The notes below the pieces were generated by a model. It worked only from the letters and a program-made list of their open reading frames with translations, searched no databases and was not told where the DNA came from. From Terramyces sp. JEL0728 (Eukaryota; Chytridiomycota; Chytridiomycetes; Rhizophydiales; Terramycetaceae), in the NCBI GenBank assembly GCA_027603945.1, contig JADIIU010000101.1:1-46318 (forward strand): DNA of 46,318 nucleotides, written 5' to 3'. Made by a program: the position numbers and the translations under genes. Positions 30,503 to 41,401 of this stretch are shown here, piece after piece (position 1 is the stretch's first letter; each line of letters starts with the position of its first letter).

Positions 30503-33169
30503 GAATAATACAATCCTTTGCTTCGACCTGTGCTCTTATTTGTTTATAATCAACTCTACTCTGCAGCAACTCGTAAATCTCTTCGATGCGAAGTGCGCCA
30601 TTGAAACGAGGCAGATCATGGACCATACCTCTTAATTCCTCACTTCCATCCGCCAAGAAGAGGTTTCCGAGTTCTTTTAATGCTTGGAACATTTTAGTTG
30701 CTTGGTTGAGTCTTAAAGAGTATGCCCAGTCATAGTACTTGTTCATGTCGCTAGTATTAATTGGCTATTACCAAATTAGCTGCATGGCACCCGTTTGACT
30801 GACCGGTAATCGTCGGATATTCTTGATAATGATTCTAAATTAGCATAGAGTACTGAAATAGCCTAACGGATACTTCTCCCAGAAATACTTCCATTGTACT
30901 TTGCTCTATACATCCTTTCAAAACTTTGACGTGTGTTTCTAAACATTGAACCACTTGGCTGCACGCTTTAGTCGGTTTGAAGTCAAATACAACTGCGACA
31001 TTCGGATTATAATCATTCATTGCATGCCCAGATATAAGTAGGAACTCGCATTGATTGATCAATACCTGGATTGCTTTGTCCATGCCAGCTGCGACTGAAT
31101 CATCCAACAGCCTCTCAAATGCTTTCTTTTCAATTATAATGTCAGACAAGAAATCATTTTCATCAATCCATAAACGCTGAATTAGCAAGTACGTACGATA
31201 TCTTCGGCATAATACACATCTACCATCTGCTGAATTACATCTCCCATATGGATCAAATCAAAGAATTGCAGGGAATCCATATTTATCATTTTCTGGCCTT
31301 CCCCAAAATCTGCAGGCACTGATTTGTTTAATCTGTCTATAGCGCTAGGTTATCAAAAAGTACATTGCAAAAGCAGGTTTCAAATGCTTTTCCCCAACAG
31401 CTTTTAACAGACAAATAAAGATTTTCTGGACTGCTGGCCGTAATTTTGTCATGTCTGAAGATGCAGTGATAACCAGCGCTCTTCCAAGACTTTCCTTGTT
31501 TGCATGCATCAGGTGAAGTGATAATTCTAATGAAACTAGCGAATTTAGCGAATCATCATCTAATTGATACGTTACTGTATCATCTTTGAGATCAGCCGAC
31601 GAATCGATTGGATCTGAATCGTTCAGCAGTGGAACATTTGCTGATTTCCTTCCACCTCCAACCAACTTTGAAGTCAAAGCAACAGGGGCAAACATGATCG
31701 CCTTCATAGTGTTCATAACTTTATTCTTGTGTGCGCTTGCCTTTTCTGCGTCATTCAAGTAGTTTCCATCTCCTTTTTTCTTGTCTTTGGATTTCTAAAT
31801 TAACACAACTCACTCTATTATCCCATTTCTCCAGTTGATTTTTGAAATTCTTCTTCAGATGCTCCAGCTCTTGATCCAAGTACGTATTTACATATGGTGA
31901 GAAGATGTCATTGATATTCTTTTTGATATTTGTTGCATCTACTTTTTCCTTGTTTGTTTTTGCAATAAAGTCGACAAATTGGGAGCAGCAGTATACCGAT
32001 GTAGCGAGGGTATGCAGATATATTCCTAATCCTTCTCTTGATTTCGCAGCAACCAGAAGAGAAGTAAGATATTCTGAGATGGAATCTTCAAATACCTTGT
32101 TGATAAATAAGGTGAGTGCATTTATGCTCGGATCAAACACTTGGCTTATCAGATCGGCTTGAATTTTGCAGTTGGCTAGTGTGTGATCCATGAATTTTGC
32201 AAATTCGTCCGCAAAAAGGTATCCAACGGAAGGCCCGCTGATGGTGGGCAACTTTGAAGCCAAGAGCGTAGGGTTATATGTGTGATCAAAAAACACTGCG
32301 ATTAGTCAACTAGTACCAGGATTTTTCGAAATAAATACATTTACACAGCCCAGCCCTCCATTCAACTGGAAGGCAGCATGGGCATTCTTTTTCATTTCCT
32401 CGATATTGTGACCATCAAATGCTTCATCAAATTGTCCCAACAACAAAGATTCAAACCACTCGACGGTGTTTTTCAAACCAAACGATATATCCGTCGTTTG
32501 ACGCACTAGAAACTTGCATTTGTCAAACAACACTAACTTGGCAAGAATGGCTCCGATTTCCGAGAGATCCTTATAGTCCCGGAATAGTAACGAATCGTTT
32601 GATTTGTCCTTAAAGTCTACATAGTAGGGATATAATTCCATATATACACGTTTGAAAGCTTCTCTTGCAGGCCTTTTTAATTCAAACTTTTTCTGTTTTG
32701 CAGCTACTATTTCAGGTTTTGGTTTGGATGCATTCGCCAACGCCGCTTTCAATCCTCCTGCCCCGATAATCAAATGGGAAGCCTTGGCATCCGGTAAAGC
32801 AGCTGTGATACTAGGTGCGTCAAATCCTTCGTTGATCTTTTTATCCAAATCATCCACCAACAAATGCTTTCCTGCGGCAGGTAAATACTGCCCTCCAGGT
32901 AATTTCCTTAATCTGGCTGCAAGTGAATCTTTTAATGCCATATTATCATCAGCCAAATCATCAGACATTCCTAATGCATGTAATTTCCATTCGTATACTT
33001 CGTTGTTATAAGCCAACACTTTAAACCTCCGACAAACACATGCTACATTAACTATTTCAGGAACTGGGAGTAAAGAAAATATTCTTGAGACTATATCTGG
33101 GGGTAGAGCTGTAATTTGTTTCTGTGGCAGGTTTGGAGGTTGCTTTGGAGGTTGTCGCATTTTCATCAT
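30498..33169 (-). CDS. RCY1: Recyclin-1-like F-box/Sec10 protein
   Basis: 850 residues, close to the ~840 of yeast Rcy1, after removing six introns: 32296-32316, 31795-31813, 31345-31363, 31177-31196, 30835-30853 and 30751-30771 (21, 19, 19, 20, 19, 21 nt). An N-terminal F-box (ITALPPDIVSRIFSLLPVPE, then CRRFK) is followed by a long helical Sec10-like region (FDHTYNPTLLASKL, GAMQLICDMNKYYDWA). It ends KDCIIQ, where CIIQ is a CAAX box, as in yeast Rcy1, where prenylation is needed for function. Rcy1 returns endocytosed membrane proteins from endosomes to the surface. This family is largely fungal. Confidence 0.88.
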
Positions 33170-34190
33170 TTTGAATTTTTGATTCCTACAAAATCTGTCG
33201 CGTTTTTACTTTTGGAGATGATGTGCTATATTTATATGGCCGTTTTGAACCATAAATTAAAGTGCTGCACGGGTGTTTTTGATAACACCAACTGATAAAT
33301 GAAATAATTGCATTGGATTCCATCTGTTACAAGCATTGAATGAAATTAGTAATCTCAAGTGCGTTCAATGGAAACAATATCCAAAATGCATAGCTGCATA
33401 GGCATCCCATTGATGACAGATGCCCCTGGAAGCACTATGGACGCCGTGAAGATGGATATATCGAAAATTCAAGTTGCCATTGCCAAAGATATACTAATGG
33501 ATGGATCAGGATAGTCTCATCTTGGAAGTTTATTGATGTGGATAGTTCAAGCGGCAGACTTCCATTCAAGAAACGCTCACCTCGAATACAGCAACTCCTT
33601 GACGCTACCATACATGTTCCTGGATTTGAAATTGAACCGGCAGTTGATTAATGGGACCATAGGAGCACTGAATTAGCCCATTCATATTTCCATAAGGAAG
33701 CTTTTCCAGTGAGCATATCAAGCATGGCGTCTTTGTCGACGTGGATTGCGCTTTGAAGTCCAATTGTAAAAAGTGGGTCGGAATAACATTGAAAAAGCTT
33801 ACCGCACTCACTGGTTCCAGTGTGCTCCTAATCCATATAGAACGCCATTATTCTACAAGATGCTTACCACGTTCTGGCCATGTTGTGCAACTAAATCAAC
33901 CGCAATGGTCTGTGTTGCCTTTTCATCTTTTTCGGCACATTCTCAAAAACCGGTTAATCAAATAGCTGCTGCCTTTAGCGATGTCAATGCTAATTGTTGG
34001 GATGGCTGTCGAATGGGAATATCATTTACAGCCGGTTCAATTTCGCTTGAGTACGATATGCTGTAGGTTTCTTCCACCGTCATCATTCAGTACTCGCACA
34101 CCTGTTTCCATTTTTAGAGAGCCCGATTCCAAATCGCGTGGTTGAAAGATATAAAGTGTAGATAGGAAGCTACCGATACACACCTTTACA
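33170..34190. other. 1-kb spacer with no intact gene
   Basis: The longest gene-free stretch of the window, between the divergent RCY1 and Reeler-like gene 8. Short protein-like pieces appear in shifting plus-strand frames (for example RLPFKKRSPRIQQLLDATIH near 33560-33620 and HIKHGVFVDVDCALKSNC near 33710-33770), broken by stops; a 48-codon ATG frame begins at 33369. This looks like a decayed gene, but I cannot name its family. Confidence 0.4.
34150..34156 (+). promoter_or_regulatory. TATA box of Reeler-like gene 8
   Basis: TATAAAG ending 34 nt before ATG 34191. Confidence 0.5.
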
Positions 34191-34715
34191 ATGAAATTCA
34201 TCTCAGTCATTGCTTCATTCGTAGCACTTGCAACTGCTTCCAAGAATGGGTCTCCTTTATGCTACTACGATGACCAAACTATGCAAAAAGGCATGGGCAA
34301 TCCTTCGGCTCTAGGTTACACTGTCAACGTTACTCAATCAGCCGGAACCTATAACTTCCAACTGATCAACACTGATCCAAATGCAGTCTATCAAGGGATC
34401 CTCTTATTCGTTACCACACCAGGTGGAACTGATTCTCATCTTGGTAGCTTTAGTGGATACAACACTACCCTTTACAAGAATGTTGCCGCAAGCACTTGTA
34501 GCAATGATGGAGTTAGTGGAGCTGCAGCCGCAACATTAACTCACTCTAATCCAAACAACAAGGCTTCTGGAACTGTATTCAAATGGACCCCAAACTCGGG
34601 AGATTTTGCGAACGGGAATCTGTCGCTTACCGCTGTTGTTGCTGCTTATACTCCTCAAAAATCATCTGGGAAGCCAACCTGGCAACACCTTGCTGACACT
34701 GTTGTCCCACAATAA
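34191..34715 (+). CDS. Reeler-like secreted protein 8, short soluble form
   Basis: Intronless, 174 residues, signal peptide MKFISVIASFVALATA. Domain order: NGSPLCYYDDQTM, GNPSALGYTVN, YQGILLFVTTPGG, HLGSFSGYNT, ATLTHSNPN, VFKWTPNSGDF, LTAVVAAYTP, WQHLADT. It stops directly after the WQHLAD block, without stalk or hydrophobic tail, so it should be fully secreted. Forms a tandem pair with the next gene, sharing the TWTPNxGDFxNG-type strand. Confidence 0.75.
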   Translation: MKFISVIASFVALATASKNGSPLCYYDDQTMQKGMGNPSALGYTVNVTQSAGTYNFQLINTDPNAVYQGILLFVTTPGGTDSHLGSFSGYNTTLYKNVAASTCSNDGVSGAAAATLTHSNPNNKASGTVFKWTPNSGDFANGNLSLTAVVAAYTPQKSSGKPTWQHLADTVVPQ

Positions 34716-34940
34716 AAGATTATAGATTGCGATTTTTGCAGCGCTTTGGAATCGAACAACTGAGCTATGAAATCTACTCAATCAGATTATTAGCAAAACA
34801 AGGTGTGCAGCCGTCCAGAGTTTCTTTGACTATTTTACATGACCTTCTGTCTCACGCTAGCAATCAGTGCGCTCTTACCGCATTTCAAACACATGGGAGA
34901 ATAATATAAATAGCCATTTGAATCGATTCACTTTCAACAC
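34716..34940 (+). promoter_or_regulatory. Spacer and TATA box of Reeler-like gene 9
   Basis: 225-bp spacer between the tandem pair, with TATAAATA at 34905-34912, 29 nt before ATG 34941. Fragments resembling tRNA arms occur on the minus strand but do not fold into a tRNA. Confidence 0.5.
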
Positions 34941-35468
34941 ATGAATCTCATCACAATTGCTGCTGCTCTACTCTCGCTTGTCTCCGCTGACCCAACTGGA
35001 TCCCCGCTGTGTCGTTTCGATGATCAAAAAATGCAAAGTGGTATGGGCCAATCTACTGCATTAGGATACTCTATCCAAATTTCCAAGCAAGATTCTTCTT
35101 ACAGCGTCCAATTAGTTCATGGCAATCCGTCTTCTGTCTATCAAGGTATCCTGCTTTACGTGACTGCTTCTGGGGATACAAAAACACATCTCGGTAACTT
35201 TACTGCATTCGATACCAGCAAGTTCAAGAGCGTAAAGCAAAAGTCATGCACAAGAGATGGTGTCGCTGGAACTGCAACTGCGACGATCACCCATGCCAAT
35301 CCTAGCAACTACATTGTTGGATCAGGTACTAACTTTACTTGGACCCCAAATGCTGGTGATTTTACAAACGGAGATTTAGCTCTCACTGCTGTTGTTGCTG
35401 CATTTACCAAGGACACCGCCAAAAAACCGACCTGGCAACATCTTGGCGACACTCCCATCTCTGAATAA
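34941..35468 (+). CDS. Reeler-like secreted protein 9, short soluble form
   Basis: Intronless, 175 residues, signal peptide MNLITIAAALLSLVSA. Close paralogue of protein 8: TGSPLCRFDDQKMQSGMG, ALGYSIQIS, YQGILLYVTASG, HLGNFTAFDT, ATITHANPS, FTWTPNAGDFTNGDLALTAV, WQHLGDTP. It ends at the domain, with no anchor, so is predicted to be secreted freely. Together with protein 8 it differs from the minus-strand array, whose members carry stalks and hydrophobic ends. Confidence 0.75.
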   Translation: MNLITIAAALLSLVSADPTGSPLCRFDDQKMQSGMGQSTALGYSIQISKQDSSYSVQLVHGNPSSVYQGILLYVTASGDTKTHLGNFTAFDTSKFKSVKQKSCTRDGVAGTATATITHANPSNYIVGSGTNFTWTPNAGDFTNGDLALTAVVAAFTKDTAKKPTWQHLGDTPISE

Positions 35469-35579
35469 TCATGCAGTCCTCAAATAAAGACCAGAAATTA
35501 TATTTTTGTCATAAATTACCTCCACATCATTTTCAATCAGCAATTTGCCGCCCCATTTTAATAAACTTTCAATCACAAA

Positions 35580-38500
35580 ATGTTTCTCCTGAACAGTGCT
35601 GGAAATATACAGCAGAAACTAGTGAAATATTTGATTAAATCTACACTGGGAAAGATATTCGAGGATGTAAATTGGGATCAGCTTGATTATTCGCTAGTTG
35701 ATGGCGTGTGCACTTTAAACAACGTTGCTCTCAATTCAAAGCTGTTCAATGAGGCTCTGAATAAGAAAGGATTGTATTTCAAGAGCGGAATAATTAAAAC
35801 CTTGAAAATTCAAATCCCTTGGAAATCATTTTACAGGGATGGCTGCTCGATGATAATGCAAGATATCACAATATCCATTTGCAGAACCGGTAAATTAATG
35901 TTTAAATAGATGTTGAATATGTTGCCGAGCAGCCGATGCCAGTGCTGTCGTCATCATTTCACTTTGCAGATGATTTTATTCGGTCTGAAATTAATGCTGA
36001 TCCTACTGTAAATAATCAGCCGACAGGATTAAACGACTTGGCTGAAATTATTGAAAATATAATTGGAAAAGCTACGGTTACGCTGGAAAATTTGGAGATT
36101 CAATACGACCCACAATTGTACAGTAAGGAAGAAAGTAGTCGGAAAATTGTACTTTTCGCCAAAAGATTTGCCTTATGTGATCATATATCAATGGCAAGTG
36201 AAATACCCGAAAAGATTAGAGTGGATCAAGCAGATGTCTTGTCACTTGTGGTAAAATACCTAAAGACAGAAAGTGTGGAGATTTCCTTTCATAATTGCGA
36301 ATTCACTGAAAAATTGATTGCGCTAGATTCAACATGGGTTAGATTGCTATTTAGTCAGCAGATTTCAAGTTCACAGTCGGATGTTCAAACAGACGGCGGA
36401 TTGGCAGATTCAGTGCATTTCGGCGATTTCAATATTTCAGTCTTGTCTGATTCTGCGAAATCGATACTTAACCTTGAAGTATTAAACAAGATGAAGGAAT
36501 TCTTCAAACCTGCGAGTAATTGTCAATTGATATTAGAAACGGCAGAGAAGGAAGTGGAGGCAGAAACAGACTCGGATATATTACAATTCTATTTCCAATT
36601 AGAAAAATTTACCTTTATTGTGATACCAAACGATCAAAAGGCGCAGCTCGATTATTACAATGATTCCGCAGTTGCATTAAAGGAAATCAACCATTTGCAA
36701 TTGGATTTATCGAGCATCAAAATTTCAAGTATTAAATCTCAAGAAGAGTCTTCAATGTCTTTTTTTTTCGAAATCGAGGACTATTGCATCAAACAACATC
36801 TGTCAGCCGAAAATCAATATGAAGAATATTTTTCAAAGTGGAAAGATTCAAAATTATTGCATTCATCGAATTTATATCATCAGACTACAAATAATTCAAA
36901 TTATGTCGACGAAACAGGTTCAATCAAGATCTACTTTGATTTATTTCAAGAAGTTTCAAACCTGTGGAGGGTTGCGATATCATTTCCAGCGACACTTGCC
37001 AAATTAAACATTAAATCTTTGACTTCACTGAAAAGTTATTTGCCCGCAAAGTTGAGCAAAGAGGAAAGCAAGCCCAAGCACCAAGATTCAAGTGTACTTT
37101 CTATCTAATCCAGGGAACGATCATGCTGAATATTTCACATCTTCGAGTGGTTGTTGATTTGGATGTTGATGATATCCACTGTAAATATTACCCGGTGGTG
37201 GATATCTGCAATCCCACAGTTAATTTCGACACTGTTTTACAGCAGGCTAACTATCAAACAGTCAACTTTATTTTGCCTGCGGTACTGTTTGGATTGAGTG
37301 AAACTTTAACAGGCAACTACTTTTTGACATTAGGGAATACGGAGCATTTATTAGCATTTCGGGATTTCAAATGCGATATTAACCAGCAGACAACTGAGGT
37401 TGTAGGTTTATACGAAGATCTGATCGTAACAAAACACAAATTCTTGCGTGAGCAATATTCAGAAGACGCGATGAGTTCCAAAAGCTGGTCTGATGTTGAT
37501 CCAGATTCGTCCCAAGCCAAAACTGCTGCCAATCCACTCGGGTTTGAAAATACCGATATGCTCGATGACTCTGTAATGAAATCTGTAAGACATTCTAATT
37601 TAGAAAGTAATGATTGTGGCAGATGTTGCTCATATGCAAGGCAAACTTTCCAAACACACTCTCGAAAAAATGCAAATCCTTCTAGATGTAGTTCAAACAC
37701 TTAGTTTGAAATCTCCCCCAGAAGTAAATGCAATTTCATTGGCAATTTTACTGACCATCCATGATATTGAGCTCTTGTATGACATTACTGGGAATAGTTT
37801 GTTCAATTACGAATTTAGATTGCATGAAGTAGATGTGGTTACATCGTTTGGCTGCGTAAACAGCTCCAAGGTAATAATTGTTAACTCTAGAACCTGTTAC
37901 TCCTCGAAGTATATGGAAATATTTTTGAAGCCAGAACTGCAGACAATGGAAGGCATACCATGTTAATTGACAAGTTGTATACAATGGATGAGAAGCCAAT
38001 GTTCCATTTGATATTTTCACAAAACGACGATATTGAAATGTCGTTACGTAATGTTACAACTACCGCTATATTCACCCATGTGTTCCTTCACCTTCCGTTT
38101 GACTACAAGACGAATGACTCTGGTAAAGGTCCTTCAAATACCGCCGTGAATCAGTTTGATACTTTTAATGATTTAATGGTTATTTTTTCAGACGTACAGA
38201 TTGCCCATCAAACTGCAATAGACCCGGCTGTAATTTATAGGATAGACTTTTTTAAAGTAACTTCGAATATCATCAGTGAATCTCCAACAAATGGTGTATA
38301 TCTGCGATTATTCAACCTTCAAGTGTTCCTGGGAATAAAGCCAAGCATCAAGGGTTATTTGGAAACTTATTCCGCGATTGAATCCAGCAAATCCATCCAA
38401 AGAAGTTCATGGGTAGATCATTTAAATGAAATTGGATTTGTGCAGGTTATTTCGGTGGACACGATCAAATCTTATATTCGAACCAACAATTCCGGTGTAC

Positions 38501-40257
38501 TTCCACAATTTGAATGCGAGGTCTCTTTTAATCAACTCAACCTTGACTTTTGCTCTGATTCCCTGCAACATTTCCTGGACTATTGCAAGTCACTTGCTCC
38601 AAACACCACAGAAGCAGAAAACACACAGTCGACGACAACAAGCAATTCAAACCCCACAGAAATTGACACTTTTGATTCCGTTGACGAGAGTGCTTTTACA
38701 ACAACGCAGAAGGAGACGGAGGAAGATATGGAAGACGAAGTAGACTGGAATTTTGAAGAAATCCCAGAAACTGACGAATTCAAAGGCATAGTAGTAGACC
38801 AAATCAAAATACTCGGCGAGCGCAAGAAATTCAAGTTAATACCAAATTATTTGCTGCATATTATAAATAACGAACAAGTTAAAGAGACAGAAACACCCCA
38901 AGTTAAAATAACACTTTCGGAAGGAAATATCACTTGGCGATTGTTTGCCGGAAGCCATTGGCAGCAAATTCCTAATTCGATTAGCCCAAGTGACGACTAT
39001 GATACAATGAATTCCGACTCAGGAGCTGCTGGACGGACAGATTTTCAGGTGGAAATGCACTTTTTAAAACTATATTTCAAACTAGAGCTTTACCCAGCAA
39101 CGTCTCAGACAACCAAATTCATTCAAGTGCGTATTGGTGATATTGAAATTATTGATAATCTAAAGACATCGCAGTGGAAAAAGTTCTTGACCTATCAGGC
39201 ACCGATAACAGGAGAGTTGCCGCGGGAAACAGGAAGCGACATGATTTCTTTTGACTGGAACGGCTATAGAACTGATGGCAATGAAGAATACCGAGTTAAA
39301 GTAAGTTTAATTTGACTCAGGCGAAAATATTGCCAATCCAAATGTATATCGACCAAGATACTCTGATTTTCCTGGAAAACTTTTTTGCCTCGCAATCGAC
39401 ATCGTCAAAGTCCCAGTCGCCGGCAGGAGAGTCTAAAATTGTGGACCAAACATTCTTCCGTAAATTTTAATCTAAATTAGAATTATTTGAGCTGGATCCC
39501 ATTTCTATTCAGATTGATTATAAACCAAAGCATGTAGACTACTCCAGTCTGAAAGGCGGCAAGTTGACAGAAATCATAAACTTTTTGCATATTGATGGAG
39601 CAAAGCTATATCTCACCCCAGTTAGGCTTTCTGGTATTTATGGATGGCAGAAATTGTTTCAAAAACTTTTAGATGTTTGGTTGCCGCACATTGTTGATAC
39701 TCAAATTCCTAACATTGCATCGGGGGTTTCGGGAATTAAATCAATTGTAAACATTGGATCTGGGATTGCAGATTTAGTACTGTTGCCCATCGAGCAATTT
39801 AAGCAAGATGGGAGGATTCTACGCGGCATTTCCAGAGGTGCAAGTTCTTTTGTTAAAAATACTACAATTGAAACCGTCAAGATTGGAACCAAGTTGGCAA
39901 GCGGTGCACAAAATATCTTGGAAAACACACAAAGTTCTTTCCTTCCTTTCCAAAACGAAGAACAAAAAGTATCCAAATTGGCCGATCAGCCAAAAGATTT
40001 AGCAGAAGGTTTGAAAATGGGGTTTCTGAGTCTCAACCAAGGAGTAACTGGAGCTAAAAGGTTGTTTCAGCCAACTTCGCAAGAATCAGTAATGGTGATA
40101 TTAATCGTAGGCTTTACCCCCTGGCGTAGTTCCAGCTGCCATGCTTCAGCCAGTAATTGGCTTGGCAGAAGCTTTAGCAAAAACTTTGGTTGGTTTGTCG
40201 AATACACTGGACAAGACTCAATCTAAACGAATGAATGACAAGTATAAACGGAAATAA
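35580..40257 (+). CDS. ATG2: Autophagy lipid-transfer protein ATG2
   Basis: 1511 residues after removing seven introns: 35890-35909, 37094-37113, 37585-37603, 37871-37890, 39301-39320, 39460-39480 and 40089-40110 (20, 20, 19, 20, 20, 21, 22 nt). ATG2 bridges the ER and the growing autophagosome and moves lipids. The N-terminus has the chorein block (LVKYLIKSTLGKIFEDVNWD, then DGVCTLNNVALN). The C-terminus has IDYKPKHVDY, the region with LTPVRLSGIYGWQKL, WLPHIVDTQIPNIASG, NIGSGIADLVLLPIEQF and, after the last splice, GVVPAAMLQPVIGLAEAL. Length matches fungal Atg2. The TAA lies in AATAAA; the small acidic gene ends 18 bp away. Confidence 0.93.
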
Positions 40258-40280
40258 ATGCTGTATTAAATGTATTTATT
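40253..40280. terminator. Paired poly(A) signals containing both stop codons
   Basis: AATAAA at 40253-40258 contains the ATG2 stop, and TTTATT at 40275-40280 contains the stop of the convergent small acidic gene, the same arrangement as at 15578-15603. Confidence 0.7.
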
Positions 40281-40470
40281 CTTCATCTTCGGATTCATTT
40301 TCAATATTTACAAGTTTAATTCCATTTCCTTGGTAGTTTTTAATGGCACGCGGGTGTATTGGTTGAGCTTGAAGGTCTTTGCTTGATTTTATATCCAATT
40401 CATAGTCCACTTCATCATCCGATTCATACTCGCCTCCCTTGCATGATATTTGAGTTTGTTTGCTTGCCAT
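40276..40470 (-). CDS. Small acidic conserved-looking protein
   Basis: 64 residues, no intron, ATG 40470. The sequence is charged: an acidic YESDDEVDYELDI segment, then IHPRAIKNYQGNGIKLVNI, then an acidic end NESEDEE. The C-terminal half looks like a short conserved motif but I cannot assign a family. The case for a real gene is its clean ATG, AATAAA over the stop, and position tightly between ATG2 and the dehydrogenase, whose ATG lies 9 bp from its own. Confidence 0.55.
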   Translation of the reverse strand: MASKQTQISCKGGEYESDDEVDYELDIKSSKDLQAQPIHPRAIKNYQGNGIKLVNIENESEDEE

Positions 40471-40479
40471 CTGCCAAAA
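40471..40479. promoter_or_regulatory. Nine-base divergent start-to-start gap
   Basis: Only nine bases separate the ATGs of the minus-strand acidic gene and the plus-strand dehydrogenase. The core promoter of each must lie inside the other's coding region, or one transcript carries a leader antisense to its neighbour. Confidence 0.6.
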
Positions 40480-41357
40480 ATGAAAGTTTTAATCACTGGC
40501 GGAACTAGCGGTATCGGCTACGAAACAGCAGTACAGCTATCAAGCAAGGGGCATCAAGTTATTATTTCCGCCAGGTCAGAGGAAAAGGGACAAGTAGCTG
40601 CCGACAATATTAAAAAGGCAACAGGAAAGGATTGCCAGTTTGCAGTAATCGATAATTCCGATTTTGACTCTATCAGGGAATTTGTAGAAAGGTTTAAGGA
40701 GGTAGTAGATGTGTTGATTTTGAACGCTGGTGCTATGTTCCACACATGTACCGAGTCGAAATATCCCGAGATTGAGCTTACATTGGCTACCAACCACTTT
40801 GGACACTTTTTGCTGACTGTGTTGCTGTTGAACAAAAACTCCATTGCACCAAAAGGAAGGATTGTCGTTGTTAGTTCTTCATTGCATGGAACCTCGAATG
40901 GAGGGGGAGGGAAACCTGTTAATTTCGATTGGGACAATCTGGATGGCAAAAAGGAATACGAAGGAATGCTGTTTTACAAGAACTCCAAATTGGCTAATGT
41001 ATTCGTGAGTTAATATAGGTTTGGTTCACATATTCGCTCGCCCGTCGCGCAACCAATGGAATTACAGTTAACGCTCTATGTCCGGGATTTATTCCTCAAA
41101 CTGGTTTGAAAAGGGGTACTGGATTTGTATTCGGATTGATAATGGACTATATATTTCCACTTTTGCCGTTTACAAAGCCGCTCAGTCATGGTGTTGATAT
41201 GTATTTGAAGTTGGCTCTCGATCCAACATTAGAAGGTGTAAATGGAAAGTATTTTGCAAATATGGAAGCGTCAAAGTCTAGTGATTTATCCTACGATGAA
41301 GCGCAACAGGAAAAGCTGTGGAAGTTCAGTTGCGCGTTGACAGGTGCTGCTTTGTAG
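40480..41357 (+). CDS. Short-chain dehydrogenase/reductase
   Basis: 285 residues from ATG 40480, with one 20-nt intron (40999-41018) that restores SKLANVWFTYSLARR. It has the nucleotide site TGGTSGIG near the N-terminus, NAG (LILNAGAMF), NHFGHFLLT, SSSLHG and the catalytic YKNSK (Tyr-x3-Lys). It resembles the retinol-dehydrogenase/WWOX-like group of NADP-linked reductases; substrate unknown. A 14-nt splice would also keep the frame but gives a poorer family match. The pepsin gene converges 44 bp downstream. Confidence 0.88.
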
Positions 41358-41401
41358 GGAATAAATTTTGTACAGTTTAAATTTAACAAAGTTTATTGTA
41401 T

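Noticed and set aside
34735..34900. tRNA-like fragments on the minus strand (GTTCGATTCC and a D-arm-like GGTAAGAGCGC)
   Set aside because: The pieces are in the wrong order and spacing, the T-stem does not pair, and no acceptor stem forms.
41005..41018. 14-nt intron in the dehydrogenase gene
   Set aside because: The overlapping 20-nt intron (40999-41018) uses the same acceptor, has the normal size and restores the family motif SKLANV.
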